Part shown: one piece after another, positions 49,551 through 62,800 of the stretch | Position numbering within the stretch: the first letter of the stretch is position 1 | How the letters are laid out: every line of letters starts with the position of its first letter | DNA from: Davidsoniella eucalypti | Lineage: Eukaryota > Ascomycota > Sordariomycetes > Microascales > Ceratocystidaceae | Assembly: GCA_004009845.1 (NCBI GenBank) | Contig: RMBW01000069.1 | Location: 62,001-126,000 of the forward strand | Reading direction: 5' to 3' | DNA: 64,000 nt | Translations under genes and position numbers: made by a program | Notes under the pieces: model-generated | Told to the model about the DNA's origin: nothing | The model's database searches: none | The model's input: the letters and a program-made list of their open reading frames with translations, nothing else

Positions 49551-52500
49551 ATGTCGCAAAGGCGTAACAACCCCTTCATGAGAGCTGGCTCTCCGGCAGC
49601 CACCTCTCCATCATCGTCACCTTCATCGCCACTATCGTCTGGCCTTACCCATCGCCCAAAGGCCGCATCCATCACTAGCCCATCACCACTGTCGCTTCCG
49701 CCCACGACTGCGCCTGAGTCTTTGCCAACTCCAGCCTCCACCTCGACATCAATACCCGCCGCTCCGTCTCCCCTCCTTCACACACCGATAGTTTCTACTA
49801 CAGTTGCCGCCGTGCCTGCTAGCCGCCCACAGTCTATGTCTCTCGGTGCCTCCTTCGGTTCTCCCCTGGTACCCCCGAACTCCATAGCCCGTCACGGACG
49901 TGGCGATTCTAGAAACAATTCGTCTGTGTCAAATACATTCGCACCGTCTTTCATTCACTCTAATGAGCTAAAGACTGACGAAGCCGAGACCGTCGATAAG
50001 CTCGAAGGCGAGAATGATTTCTCCGGAAAACGCTACGTGTGGCTTAAGGATGCCGTGAATGCCTTTGTAAAGGGTTGGGTTGTTGAGGAAATCACACCTA
50101 ATCGCATTTTAGTGCAATGCGAAGATGGCACTGTAAGTGTAGACTCTTTTCGTAACTATATGTAACTTATACTGACGTCCACGGATTTCAGCAACGAGAG
50201 GCTGCATCTGATCAAGTTGATAAAGTTAATCCTGCCAAGTTCGACAAAGCAAACGATATGGCTGAGTTGACGCATCTAAACGAAGCATCGGTTGTCCACA
50301 ACCTGAACATGCGTTATCAATCCGATATGATCTACACCTATTCCGGCCTATTCTTGGTGACAGTCAACCCTTACCGACCATTGCCTATTTATACCAATGA
50401 GTACATAAACATGTACAAGGGCCGTAGCCGTGAGGATACCAAACCACATATATTTGCCATGGCCGATCTGGCCTTCAGAAATCTTGTCGAGGAGGGTCTC
50501 AATCAGAGCATCCTTGTCACCGGTGAATCTGGTGCTGGAAAGACTGAGAATACCAAAAAGGTCATCCAGTATCTTGCTGCCGTTGCGCGGCCCGACAACT
50601 CAGCCAAGGGTCGCATGCAACACTCGAACCTGTCGGAAAAGATCCTTCGCGCCAATCCAATTCTAGAAGCTTTCGGTAACGCCCAGACTGTGCGCAACAA
50701 TAATTCCTCTCGCTTTGGAAAGTTCATTCGTATCGAACTCAGCCGTGCCGGCGCCATCACCGGCGCATTCATCGACTGGTACTTGCTAGAAAAGAGTAGA
50801 GTTGTCCGCGTTAACCCGCAGGAGCGCAACTACCACATCTTCTACCAGCTACTCAAGGGTGCTGACAACAAGATGCGCCAGGACTTTCTCCTTAACGATC
50901 TAGATGTACATGATTTCAATTATACTCGATTTGGTCAGGACACCATTAGTGGTATTTCGGACAAGGATGAGTGGCCACTTCTCCTCGAAGCCTTCAATGT
51001 CATGGCGTTTTCTCATGAAGACCAGCAATCTATTCTACGTGCCGTTGCTGCTGTCTTGCATCTAGGAAACATTGAGGTCGTTAAGGAAAGCCGATCTGCC
51101 GACCAGGCTAGATTGGCAACGGACGCAAAGGATCAAGCCGCAAAGGTCTGTAAACTTCTGGGTGTACCGATCGAGCCTTTTCTCCAGGGTCTCCTTCATC
51201 CCAAGGTTAAAGCTGGCCGTGAATGGGTCGAAAAGGTTCAAACTCCCGATCAAGTACGACTAGCTTTAGATGCAATGGCCAAGGGTATCTATGAACGCGG
51301 ATTCGGAGATTTAGTCAATCGCATCAACCAGCAACTTGACCGTAGCGGCCTTGGAATGGGCAGCATTGAGGACTCAAACTTCATTGGTGTTTTAGATATT
51401 GCTGGTTTTGAGATCTTCGATAAGAATTCCTTTGAGCAGCTCTGTATCAACTACACCAACGAAAAGTTACAGCAATTCTTCAACCATCACATGTTCGTTC
51501 TTGAACAGGAGGAGTACGCTCGTGAAAAGATCGAATGGCAGTTTATTGACTTTGGTCGAGACCTGCAGCCTACTATTGATCTCATCGAGTTGCCAAACCC
51601 TATTGGTATTTTCTCCTGCCTTGACGAGGACTGCGTGATGCCCAAGGCTACTGATAAGTCATTCACCGAGAAGCTTAACTCATTGTGGGATAAAAAGAGC
51701 ACAAAATATAAGCCCTCGCGACTGGGCCAGGGTTTCATTCTCACGCACTACGCTGCCGAGGTGGAGTACTCGACTGAAGCCTGGCTGGAAAAGAATAAGG
51801 ACCCTATCAATGATAACATCACACGGTTGCTGGCTGCCTCTACTGACAAGCACATCGCCAACTTGTTCAGCGACTGCGCCGAGGTTGATGATGATAATGC
51901 GGCTCTTGCGCAACGCACCCGAGTCAAGAAGGGTCTTTTCCGTACTGTAGCTCAACGTCACAAAGAGCAACTACATAGCTTGATGGGCCAACTCCAGTCC
52001 ACACATCCCCACTTTGTCCGCTGTATCTTGCCCAACCACAAGAAACGCCCCAAGCAATTTGCCAATCTGTTGGTTCTCGACCAGCTTCGTTGTAATGGTG
52101 TTCTTGAGGGTATTCGCATTGCCCGTACCGGCTTCCCTAATCGTCTTCAATTCTCGGAATTCCGCCAGCGTTACGAGGTTCTTTGTCGAGATATGCCTAA
52201 GGGTTATTACGATGGACAAGCTGTAGCTGCTTTGATGCTCGATAAACTAGGCTTAGACCGTAGTCTTTTCCGTGTTGGTATCACCAAGGTGTTTTTCCGC
52301 GCTGGTGTTTTGGCAGAGTTGGAAGAGAAACGTGATGCTTTGATCACTGAAATCATCTCGCGTTTTCAATCTGCTGCCCGCGGTTATACCCAGCGCAGAA
52401 TTGCCTACAAGCGCCTGTTCCGTACGGAGGCAACACGCATCGTTCAGCGCAATTTCCGTGTCTACCTCGACCTTGCAAACAACCCTTGGTGGCAGCTTCT

Positions 52501-55500
52501 TTTGAAAATGAAGCCTCTTCTTGGCGCCACACGCACCGCTGCAGAAGTTAAGAAGCGCGACGATATGATCAAGCAACTCAATGACAAGATTGTGATTGAT
52601 GCTGAAAACCGCCAAAAGCTGGAAGACGAGCGTCGAAATACCCATACCGAGCTAAACAAGATCAAACAGACTCTTGAGAGTGAACGTGCCCTTGCTCTTG
52701 ACAAAGAAGAGATTTTTAAACGCTTGCAAAACCGCGAAGCTGAATTGGAGGAAAAGCTTTCTGGCGCTATAGAAGATCAAGACCGCCTTGAAGACCAACT
52801 TGATGTTATCTTGGCGGCTAAGAAGCAAGCAGAGGCTGATGTTGATAAGTTCCGTACACAGTTAGAGCAGGCGGCTGGTCTTATTTCACGTTTGGAAGAA
52901 GAGAAACAGCAACTTAACCTAAAGGTTGAGGAACTAGATGCATCCATCATTGAGATTGGCAAGAAACAATCCGAACGAAGTAAGCAGGAGGAGGCCCTTG
53001 CCGATGAAATCAAGATGCTTCAAAGCCAACTGTCTTTGAAGGAGCGTAAGGTCAAAGACCTCGAGACAAAAATTTTGAACAACACGCAAAATCTTGAGGT
53101 TGAGCTATACACTGCCCAAAAGGAACTCCAAGTAGTCAAAGGAAGAGAGCAAGGGCTGTCTCGCGAGAACAAGAATATGCAGCGACAACTCACTCAGCTA
53201 TCCCAAACCTCCACCGACTATGAGGACCTTGTGCGCAAGAAGGAAAGCGAGCTTTCGGTACTTCGCAGCGACAAGCGTAAACTTCAGACAGAAAAGGATA
53301 TCTTTGACCAGCAACGCAAGACTCTCGCCGCCGATAAAGAGTCCGTTTCTACTCGACTCCGCGATGTTCAAGCTGAACTTGTGGCTCTCAAATCTCAACA
53401 TAAGTCCCTCCAAAAGGAGGCTACTGACGCCCACAAGCTTCTCGAGGCTCGTCTTTCCGAGGACGCCCAGGCGGATAAGAACCGACAGCTTTTAGAGTCA
53501 CAGATAAAACTCTTGAAGGAGGACCTCTACAACACGCAAATGGAACTCAGCCGGGAGCGCCAGTCGCGTGACGACGTTTTGTTGCTGGGCGAACACAAGT
53601 TTCAGCAACTTCAATCAGAGTACGATCATCTTAACCAGAGCAAGATTGTTATCGAGAAAGAAATGTACGTCCAGCAAGATATCCTACGCCGTGCTACCGA
53701 GGCCCGAGCTACTGCCGAAAAGGAGCGTGATGCCGCCCGCGAAGAAATCCGGAAACTTCGTGCTGCTAAGGCACAGGCCGAGGAAGCTCGTATTCTAGCT
53801 GAAGAAGCTGGTGAACGCCAAGCGCGCGAGATGGCTCGGGCTCGTGAGGAGAGCTTGCGGAAGGATCTTGACGCGGCACAAGAACGGCTAACTTGGTTTG
53901 AATCCGAATGCAACAAGCTCAACCACCAAGTCGAGGATCTCAACAAGCTCATCATCGAATCTGGCGAGTTCGGCCTCAAGAATGACCAGGCTAAAGAGCG
54001 TCTGGAGCGCGAGCTACATACCGTCAAGAGCCGCCTTACTGCATCGGAGAACGACAACCGGACACTTCTCAACAAGCTGCAGCAAAAATCTTTGGAGATC
54101 GCGCGGTCAGTGTCGCGCGCCAGCGAGGCTAACAGATCGCAGGTCACGATGCTGAACAAGGAGAAGCGTCGGATTGAGGACCAGAACATCAGCCTGAATA
54201 AGCAGCTCAACGAATCGCAAATTGGCGTGACAAGTCTCAAGAAAAAGGTCGAAAAACTTGAGCTCAGCGTTGAGGATCTCAACCATGAACTTGCGCGTGA
54301 AGCAAAGGCTACGCGAGCTGCCGAAAAGACATCATCGAACTTCACTGCAGAGCTCGCAGAGAGCAAGCGTATCATCGAGTCTGAGAAGCAACTTCGCGCA
54401 CAATCGCAAACCACTAACCGCACTATGCAGGCTACATTGGATGCCCGCGACAAGGAACTTGCTGATCTCCATGCTCAGATGCTCGATGTCCTACGTATCA
54501 TTGACCCTGATAGCACTTTGCCCATCGAATCGACTTCCACAGATTCTAAGGATGCTGCCAACAAAGCAATGCTTGAGAACTTCAACCTCATTCGTAAAAC
54601 CGAGGAGCTTCAGCAAAACCTTCGTATCCAGACAGCTGCTCGTTCGAACGCCGAGGCTCAACTGGCTGAGCTTCGAGCAAAGCAGGGCGCTTCTCATCCC
54701 CCTACTGAATCTCGCCCTCGCCTTGAAGAACTTGGTGCCAACGACACAGCGCCCAACACACGATCCCCTATCGCAGTGCGCCAGGCTGCCAAGACATCAA
54801 ACCGTGATCCATTCGCCACCCCGCCCCGCAAGGCCGCTTCTGGAACAGTTGATCTACTGGACTCTGCCCGTAGTGACAAGACTGCAGACATCTTGAGCTT
54901 CAACAACCACCAGGATCTCAAAGCCGAACTCGAGGAGCTGCAGAACCAGTTGCAGCTTGCTAATATGCAAAACCGTCATCTGCAAAGTCAACTCGATCGC
55001 AAGTCCGGAGATAGCAATCACGCCCACGACGAGGAGAGCCCTACGCATCGCCGTATAATGAAGCTTGAGGCTGCCAATAGTCGTCTACACTCAATGTTGG
55101 ATGACTCGGCGAAGAAAGTATCATTCTTGGAGAAGAGTGTACGGACTGGGCAGTTATCATTGCGTGACCTCCAAACACGGTCTCATGAGGAAATTCTCCA
55201 GGCTCTTAACAGCCAGGAAGAATCTCGTCGTCTTTTGTTACATAGCCATAAGGATGCAGTGGCGGAGATGGCCGAAATCAAGAGTTCGTTCGAGAAGATG
55301 CGCCATGAACGCGCGTCCCTGGAAGTTGATGTGCGTGATGCTCGCTCTGATCTACAGGAGATGACTGTAGCCCGTGAACAAGAGGCTGCTAGTCGCAGCC
55401 AGCTGCTCCAAGAGTTTGCTGACTTGCAGATTCGCCTGGATGCTGAAAGTAGCAAGCTAGCCGAGGTAACATCTAGTATGACTCTTTACAGGGGCCGTGC

Positions 55501-57042
55501 CGATGAGTACTTTTCCAAGCTAGAACAGGCTGAGATCGCAGTACTCAAGGCTAGTCGTGCTGAACAGTTCGCACGGGCCCAAGCGAGAGAGTCAGAGGAT
55601 ACGTGTGCAGAGGTTATGACCGAGCGCAAAAAGATGGACGGTGTTATCGAAGACCTGCAACGTCAAAGTCGCCGCTTAGAGGAGCGTCTAGAAGACACAT
55701 CGACAGATCTAGATGCCGCTCTACAAGCCAAGAAGCGTCTGCAACACGAGTTGGAGGACTACCGCAACCAACGAGCTATCGACATTGAGGACAAGGAGAG
55801 CTCAATGGAGCAGACTCGCAAGAAGTACCAGACCGAGTTTGCTACTCTTACAAAGGAGTTGGATCTAGCGCGCGAAGAGAAACTCTTCAAGCAGGCAGAG
55901 ATTGCGCGGTTACGTGAAGAGCTTGACGAACTGCGTAGCAAATGGGATGATGAGGTTCTCAATAGTAGCGCTTGGAGCAAGGAGAAGGCTCGTCTCGAGG
56001 GCACACTGGCTGATGTGGCTTCTAGCCGCGATGAAGCCGTCAATGCCCACAATGAGGCCCAAGGCAAGATCGTCACTCTTCTTTCTCAAGTGCGGTCTCT
56101 ACGGTCTGCTGTGGATGAGGCTTCAGGTGAGCGCGACGCTCTAGCCCGCGAAAAGCGTGGGTTGGAGGCTCGGTTTGCCGAAGCCAAGGCCGGCCTCGAT
56201 TCGCTAGCCTCCTCTGAGGCCACGGGTTCCAGCATTCGCGATGCGGCATCAGCTGATAAACTGATTCTGGAGCTCAAGTCTGATGTTGCACAGAAGGACG
56301 ACATCGCCACGGCAGCAATTGAGAAGATGCGCCGGGCTGAGGCACTAGCAACAGAAGCCCAGAAGGATGCAGCAGTAGAACGCGAAATGGGCGCTCGACT
56401 AGCAGAGGAGAAGGCCAGTGTGGAAAAGAAGCTTCGGGAGGTACAAGTAAAACTAGTTGATCTAGAGACAAAGGGCTTCAAGAGTGCTAGCGGCGATATC
56501 AAGTTCTTACATAAACGTATCCAAGAGGTAAGGCTCATCATATCTATCTTTCGACTCCAATTACAAAGAAAATCGGGTATACTAACATTTTAATTTAACA
56601 GCTTGAATCTCAACTCGAGGCCAAGGATGAGGCTCGTTCGCGTGAAGCGCGTTCTGTACGTAACGTCGACCGTGTAGTTAAGGACCTACATGATCAAATC
56701 GACCGCAAGGAGAAGCAGAATTCGCAGCTCGAAGATGACTTGATTCGGGTCAATGACAAGGTGGAAAAGCTCCTCAAGACCATCGATGAGCTACAGGCCA
56801 GCGAAAGTGCATCACAGCTAACGGCGCGACGGGCCGAGCGCGAGTTCCGAGAAAGCCGCGAAAAGCTATTGATGATGGAACGTGAGGTGGAAGCGACGCG
56901 AGCGGGAAATCTAGGAGTAGGCGCAGCTTATGGACGTGGGTCGTTCCGGAGACATACCGGCAATGCTTTCAGTCGACTAGCCGAGGATGAGTACGAAACG
57001 AGTCTTAGCCGTGAGCCTAGCCTAACGAAGGGATTCATCTAG
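49551..57042 (+). CDS. myoB: Class II myosin heavy chain
   Basis: Conventional two-headed myosin that drives the actomyosin ring at septation. Exons 49551-50132, 50192-56527 and 56602-57042 give 2,452 residues, close to the ~2,400 of Aspergillus MyoB. A disordered Ser/Pro-rich N-terminus (about 1-145) precedes the SH3-like KRYVWLKDAVNAFVKGWVVE. The motor follows with P-loop GESGAGKT (about 305-312), switch I NNNSSRFG (about 363-370), and switch II DIAGFEIF with NSFEQLCINYTNEKLQQFFN (about 597). Light-chain binding IQ-like sequence lies near 910-955 (SRFQSAARGYTQRR; ATRIVQRNFRVY). A long coiled-coil rod starts near 965 and is interrupted at about 1695-1770 by a Pro/Thr-rich hinge (DPFATPPRK). 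The tail ends in a short non-helical, Ser/Glu-rich segment. The last intron has a consensus ATACTAAC branch point. All active-site loops are intact. Confidence 0.97.
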
Positions 57043-57685
57043 GAGACGAATTAAAGAGTTGTTAGATTACGGGTATCGATATTAATTACTAGACGGTTGG
57101 ACGGACGGTTGGATGGGCATGAGCAATATTGTGTTGTCCCTTTTATTTTTTCTGTCGTTTTCTCTTTTCTATGTACAGGCCGGGGTTGATTTTCTTTGTA
57201 CGGATCAATGAGCTTCATGTATTTTATTTTAGATGTTTTGATAATGATTTTTAATAAGTAAATTTCACTAAACTATATTTGCGTGAAAACAATAGCGTTG
57301 TAAGTCATATCATTAATCTTCATAGCTCTGTAGCTCCATAAGATAAATGAATTAAAATAAAATTAAAATAAAAAAAAGTCATCATTGTGTATAAATCTGT
57401 TTACTACAGACATCTAACCAACCCTAACTACCTCTAAGTTGAGTATCCATCATGTAACGGGTTTTTTTTAAAGGGAACTTTTTGTTGTCATAAGTTCCAC
57501 ATGGCATCTTCCTTCTAAATGCGTATGACGTTGTTCATAAATATTTGCTATTGAATGGCAATGATGCCGTAGCTGGACATATTTGGTGTTTGGTGTTGAA
57601 TGACTTATCTGTGCTACAAGTGCTATAATTCGTGGGCTAGAAATGCACAAAAGCAAGCGCGTTTCCCACCTCTTGGATAGTCTTG
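57043..57685. other. Intergenic after myosin-II
   Basis: 3' untranslated region of the myosin gene and the promoter of the downstream orphan. Contains copy 2 of the 29-bp dispersed repeat (57316-57344) followed by an A-rich tract. Confidence 0.55.
57316..57344 (+). repeat. 29-bp dispersed repeat, copy 2
   Basis: 27 of 29 positions identical to 2442-2470 on the same strand, with differences at unit positions 6 and 15 (both transitions). Confidence 0.6.
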
Positions 57686-58761
57686 ATGTCTGTTTCTTTG
57701 CTATCTATTACTTTTATCTTTTTAACAATGTCTAGCAATGTAGTGCCGATCTGGAGCTTAGATGGTGATGATGACGATAGAGAAAGCTCGTCATCGCACT
57801 ATTCCGAGCTTGATACGCATTGTTCTAATGATGAGGATGACTACGGCGATCAACCAGCAATATTTCTACGTACGTGGACTGGACCGGCTCCCTTTAGGTC
57901 ATACATGAGTCCGAGCCATGACCATTTTGGACTTACACCTTGGCACCTAGCGCCAGCTCCTATATATCATGATTATCACTACGATCACTACCGAGACTTC
58001 TACACCGCTGGCCATAGTCAAAGCGCAGCGAATCCAAGATGTAGAGTTGTTGATCATAGTCTAGAGGAACTCGCATATCAACATCGTCGACAAGAACAAC
58101 ATGATCATATAACGCCGGAATACACACATGAGTATTCATGCTGCAACTACCGCCAAGCCACAAGGACAGAGCCCGAACATCGCTACGCACGCAACATACA
58201 AAGCCCGTTGAACGGTATCGTGATATCAGTACGTGATGGGTTTTCATGTTTTAATCACCACGCCTAGAAACTAACACCAACGCATTATAGAACACCACTG
58301 AGCAAATGGCATGTCACTTCTGCTGCCATTCTTCTGCATCTGCCCACCGGTTCGAAGACACCCATCCTACTTGCTCTTGCTGCTGTGGCTGCAACAGCAA
58401 TTTCTACATTCTGCCTCAACGCCCAAGTCACACTCATGTGCGCACTTCATGTTTGTGTTCTTGCGGGACATCTGGGTATAGTATCAATCATGGCTGGGGA
58501 GACCACAAACAGCGAGATAGATGGGGGCATACAATCCCTGGAATTATCAGGAACAGAGGACACTGCGATAGTTTGGTCACATGCTTATGTGGAGATTGTT
58601 CAAGTGACGAAACTACGACAAACTCAACTTCAATTTCAACATCGTCTTCCAGTAGTAGTGGTAGCAGCCAAGGTAGCTTGGCGGTAGATAGCCTATATAG
58701 TAGTAGTCTGGATCGTCTAGATGGTAGAAGTACGGATAGTAGGAGCTTCATAAGTTATTAG
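57686..58761 (+). CDS. Cys/His-rich orphan protein
   Basis: Not recognised. Two exons, 57686-58228 and 58291-58761, joined by a 62-bp intron with a strong donor (GTACGT), a CTAAC branch point and a TATAG acceptor, phase 0, giving 337 residues. The N-terminus MSVSLLSITFIFLTM is weakly hydrophobic and could be a poor signal or anchor; a second ATG 14 codons later (MSSNVVPIWSL) is an equally good start. Exon 1 is acidic (DGDDDDRESSSSHYSE) and then very rich in His/Tyr (YHDYHYDHYRDFY). Exon 2 has 15 cysteines in clusters (CHFCCH, CSCCCGC, CLCSCG, CLCGDC), which could bind metal, and ends in a serine tract. It lies in tandem with the lipase gene, whose N-terminus has a similar His/Tyr/Arg flavour. 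That suggests a relation but shows no clear alignment. It could be an orphan or a fragment of a larger gene. Confidence 0.6.
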
Positions 58762-59856
58762 TGGTGTTACATATTGTTACTCGAACGTTTACCCCAACTT
58801 GTTTTGGTTATATATTAGTTGGGTTGAGTTTCCTTTTTGTTTTGTTTTGTTTTTATTAGCGAGCGGGGAGTTGGCTAATAAAATTGGACGCGGCTCTCAT
58901 CATCTTAAAGGACATGCACGACGTCTATCTACTACTTATATTTATTAATATTTCAGCGTCTTTATGTAGATCACGTGTAGTGGATCGTTAGACGTCGAGA
59001 AACCCTAGTGGTCCTCTAAGATTTATAATGGAGGCTCGAACTAAAAATAAAAAATAAAAACGTATGAGGGTTATAAATTAGGGTTTCCACACATCCAACT
59101 AAGTCGGACTGTTACTTTGTCTGGTGTCACTACCAACCTTGAAGGGGCTGACAACATCACATGCGATGGTTCCATAGCAGAATTTAAGTTATTTTACCTC
59201 ACATTTTGTAATTGAAAAGAGCGAAATACGATGTACGATGGCGCAAGAAATATAGGATATCATGCCTTTTAAGCCTTGATGTTACTGGACCTATATAAAC
59301 ATAATAAACTATGAATTGAGAGTTTGCGACCTGTTCCTGAAGACCCAACATGGTTGTTGTCCAAGTTATTGGATGATACAAAATAGTTTAGCCAAAGCAT
59401 CTAAACAGCAAGGAAAGAACCAACGCTCAATTAAAGGCTGTACACATAACTATAATATTAGTGAAATAGTTTCTAAATTATTTTCTTCATTTTTGCTGCT
59501 ACGAGCAGCTTGACTAATTTTATGACTGAAAACAAAAGAAAAAACAAACACAGCCGAATAAGCTTTAGATCACATGTGCTAATTCCGTCCACCGGTCAGA
59601 CTCACAGACTAAGACTTCAAGCACATGCTAATGGCAGGAGACGATGACAAGAAGCGAGCGATGTCGCCAACTTATATAATGCTAGCCGCACAGCCCTTAT
59701 TCTGGGTTGGCTATCAAATGTCTCCTCTATTTACCTTGGATTTCCAAACCTCGGCTCGTTCTACGCATTACCTTATGACAAACCCGTACAGCCATTTCTT
59801 GGCCACTTACTTACTTTACACGATACCTTCTAACTTACGACTATCCAGTCTGTGCA
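58762..59856. other. Intergenic between orphan and lipase genes
   Basis: About 1.1 kb with no coding frame of substance. A 9-bp inverted pair, GAAACCCTA at 58999 and TAGGGTTTC at 59079, flanks an A/T tract. It should contain the lipase promoter. Confidence 0.5.
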
Positions 59857-62800
59857 ATGGATCTTCTTCGCCGTCGCTTTTCTTCTTCTAGCAGGGGAAG
59901 CAGTGGCACGACTAACCCACCTCGACTGTCTAGCTCTAGATACCACATTTCCCGCTGCCATAGAGATAGAAGCCGTCATCGTATTGTATATGACTATCAT
60001 ATATGCAACTATCACGAATATGTGGAGTCTTCTGTTGCCCCATATCGGTCTCGTCAACGCCGGCCGTCACGCTGGCGAAGAAATAGAAGTAGTGACACAA
60101 GAAACTCTAGTTGTAACCCAAGGCCCGGTCAGGAGCAATCCGAAACAGCGGCCAACAGCCAGCCTTTACACGATAATGAACGCATACCTGGTGAGCAAGG
60201 TTCGGAGTCTATCGATGACTGTAGTCGACATCAGCTGGTGCATCGTTTTGAAGGGCGCCAGCGTCACGAGTGGCGCTACTTTATTACTGACAACTTCCCA
60301 CGTATCGTTGCCCGCCGACTTAGCCATCAACGCCAGTACTTCCCTAGGGATATATCTAGAGGCAGTAGCTCGGCGAGTCAAGAACAGCGGGAGCAACAGC
60401 CCACCACTATGGCGCCTCCAATTCTGTCCACTATGTCTTGCGATGATTCCACAGATCAGCTTGCGAGTGATATAGATAGTGATATGGAAGAGGAAGATAT
60501 TGTTGTAACTGAATTCGTGTCTAGCCCCGACATGATGCCTAGAAAAGCCCGCCCTGGCGCTTCTTACAACTCATACGACCTGGGATACGGCTTCTCCGAC
60601 GCAAGTTCTGATAGCTATGCCTCACTACAACCTGAACAGTCTCGAGAGTCCCTACAGAACGGACGCCCAGATTTGAGTCCATCTCCAGCCATTGTTGGCC
60701 CCACAAAGGATATCCACAGAGCTAGAGAGACCTCGCCCTTTAGGTCTCGCATAACAAGTTGGTTGGCACGGCTGCCAGACCAACTTGCTTGTCTAAACGA
60801 TATTATAACTTCTTCTATCGACGAAGCTCGCAGTACGGAAGAGGCTCAGGCTAGGCTAGACAAGCAAACTAGCATCAATCCTAGGGAAATCGCTTTTGTG
60901 ACGCAGAATTCTCGATCTCGAGTCAAGGTCCCACGAATTGGAATCGAGATTGGGGATTGTCAAACCAAGCAAAAAGGTCATTCTTCAACAATGAAAAAGA
61001 GGGGGAGCAGCGGTATCAAAACGCAAGACGATGTTGAGATGGACAAAGAGCCTAATAATATCAAGATGGAGGATGCCGAGATCAATCAAGAAGAGAATAT
61101 TAGTATCAACGCAGGTAGTAGCGGCATCAAACTCAAGGTCGACAATGGATCTATTAGTGACGTTGATGTCAAGGAAGAAGACGATTTCGACGAACCGTGT
61201 CGCTTTACCATGCCATGGCACAACTCAGTCAACGAGTTCTCGGCCAGTAAGAGTTCAGGTGTTGCCCAGGGCCCAGAAACTGCCTTTCACAACAACAACA
61301 CGCCTCTTGACGATCATCAGAACGCACTTGTCACGTATAGACCCGGGCCACAGTCCAACGAATGGCACGATCCTGCTCTGAATCGCCATGTTACGTCCGA
61401 AGCCCGCCAGCAAGCCCACCACCACCGCCATCACCAAGAAGAAGCCATCGCCGAGATGTGCTCTATCGTCCAGACTGTTCTATCTCGTCAAGGCAACAAA
61501 TCCAACGTCAGCCCTCAGTCTGTTAGGCCTAGCAGTGCTGGTGATCAACATGGTGACACTCGGCATCGTATGATGAGCGCCATATTGACGCCTCCTCAGA
61601 CAACCGTCCGAAAGCGGGATCGAGCATTCCGAAAAGTCAAGATGTACTCGAATTCACGCCTACCACAGGAATTAGAGCTGATTGATATGTGAGAAATGCC
61701 TCAATTTCTTTCTAGCTGACTGATAGTAATTGCATGATACGCTAACGTTTGCCATCATTTAGCAACCCAAATGTCTGGCCATTGATCGTTATCGGTGCAA
61801 AGGCCGCTCATCACGCATATGAGGATCTAAAGCCCGATAATAAGCTAGCTACCCTGGGTTCTTGGGCTAATCAGATTCCTGCCACTATTGTGATCTCCCC
61901 AAACGGAATGCTTATGACTGATAAGGCTTGCAACACTCTCGTTTTTGCCATTCGTGGCACTGTTGACATGGGCGATTGGATGACCAACCTCAACCTTCAA
62001 CATGTCTCTCACAGTGGGGTCTTAGGCACTGCAGGCCATCGCCGCCGTGCAGATGGTAACGCTGAAGACAATCTCGTCCACGCCGGCTTCCTGAAGACAG
62101 CACGCCTTATGCTTGAGCCGCTAGCCAAGGCTCTTCTCGAAGCGCTCAATTCGCGTATAGACGCACACCCAATCGAGTTGATATTCACGGGCCATTCGGC
62201 CGGTGGTGCTATCGTTGCAATTCTGTATGAGCACATGATTCTAGGTCTCGAGAGCGAGAGAAGGGATTCTTCCGCTACATCTACTCATTTTTGCATGACT
62301 ACCTCGGCGCTACAGAGTCTAGCATCTTCCTTTGAGCGTATCCATTGCACAACCTTTGGCGCCCCACCAATCTCCGAGACTCCTTTAGTCGGACTTGCTA
62401 ACCCTATCAACAATAAGTCCCACAGCTTTACTCGCTCATCCAACCCGAAGGCGGCTCGCGGCACTGGTGTATTTATTGCTATGGCTAATGAAGGCGACCC
62501 TGTGGTTCGTCTTGACAAAGCCTATACGCGAAGCCTCATTTCACTGCTTCTTGCGCCAGCCCCCGACCCTGAAAGTCGCAGCGTAGTTTCTGACGCTGGA
62601 GACGAGAAATCCATCGACACTCACATAGTCTGGCCGCTCCCTCAGCCGGAACTTCAGCTAGCTGGCGATACTTTGATGGTATTACGCGAAACGCAACAGG
62701 AAGGGAGCGAGTCTAGTCCTATGGTCCAGGTAAATACTCTGGACCGCCATAAATGGGCCGAGACTCTTTGGGGGGAACCGGACAGGCACTCAATGGACTT

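Noticed and set aside
53626..54453. 275-codon Ser/Arg-rich frame antisense to the myosin rod
   Set aside because: Shadow of the Glu/Leu-rich coiled-coil codons on the opposite strand.
58999..59087. 9-bp inverted pair GAAACCCTA / TAGGGTTTC
   Set aside because: Too short and too widely spaced to separate from chance; telomere-like resemblance is weak.
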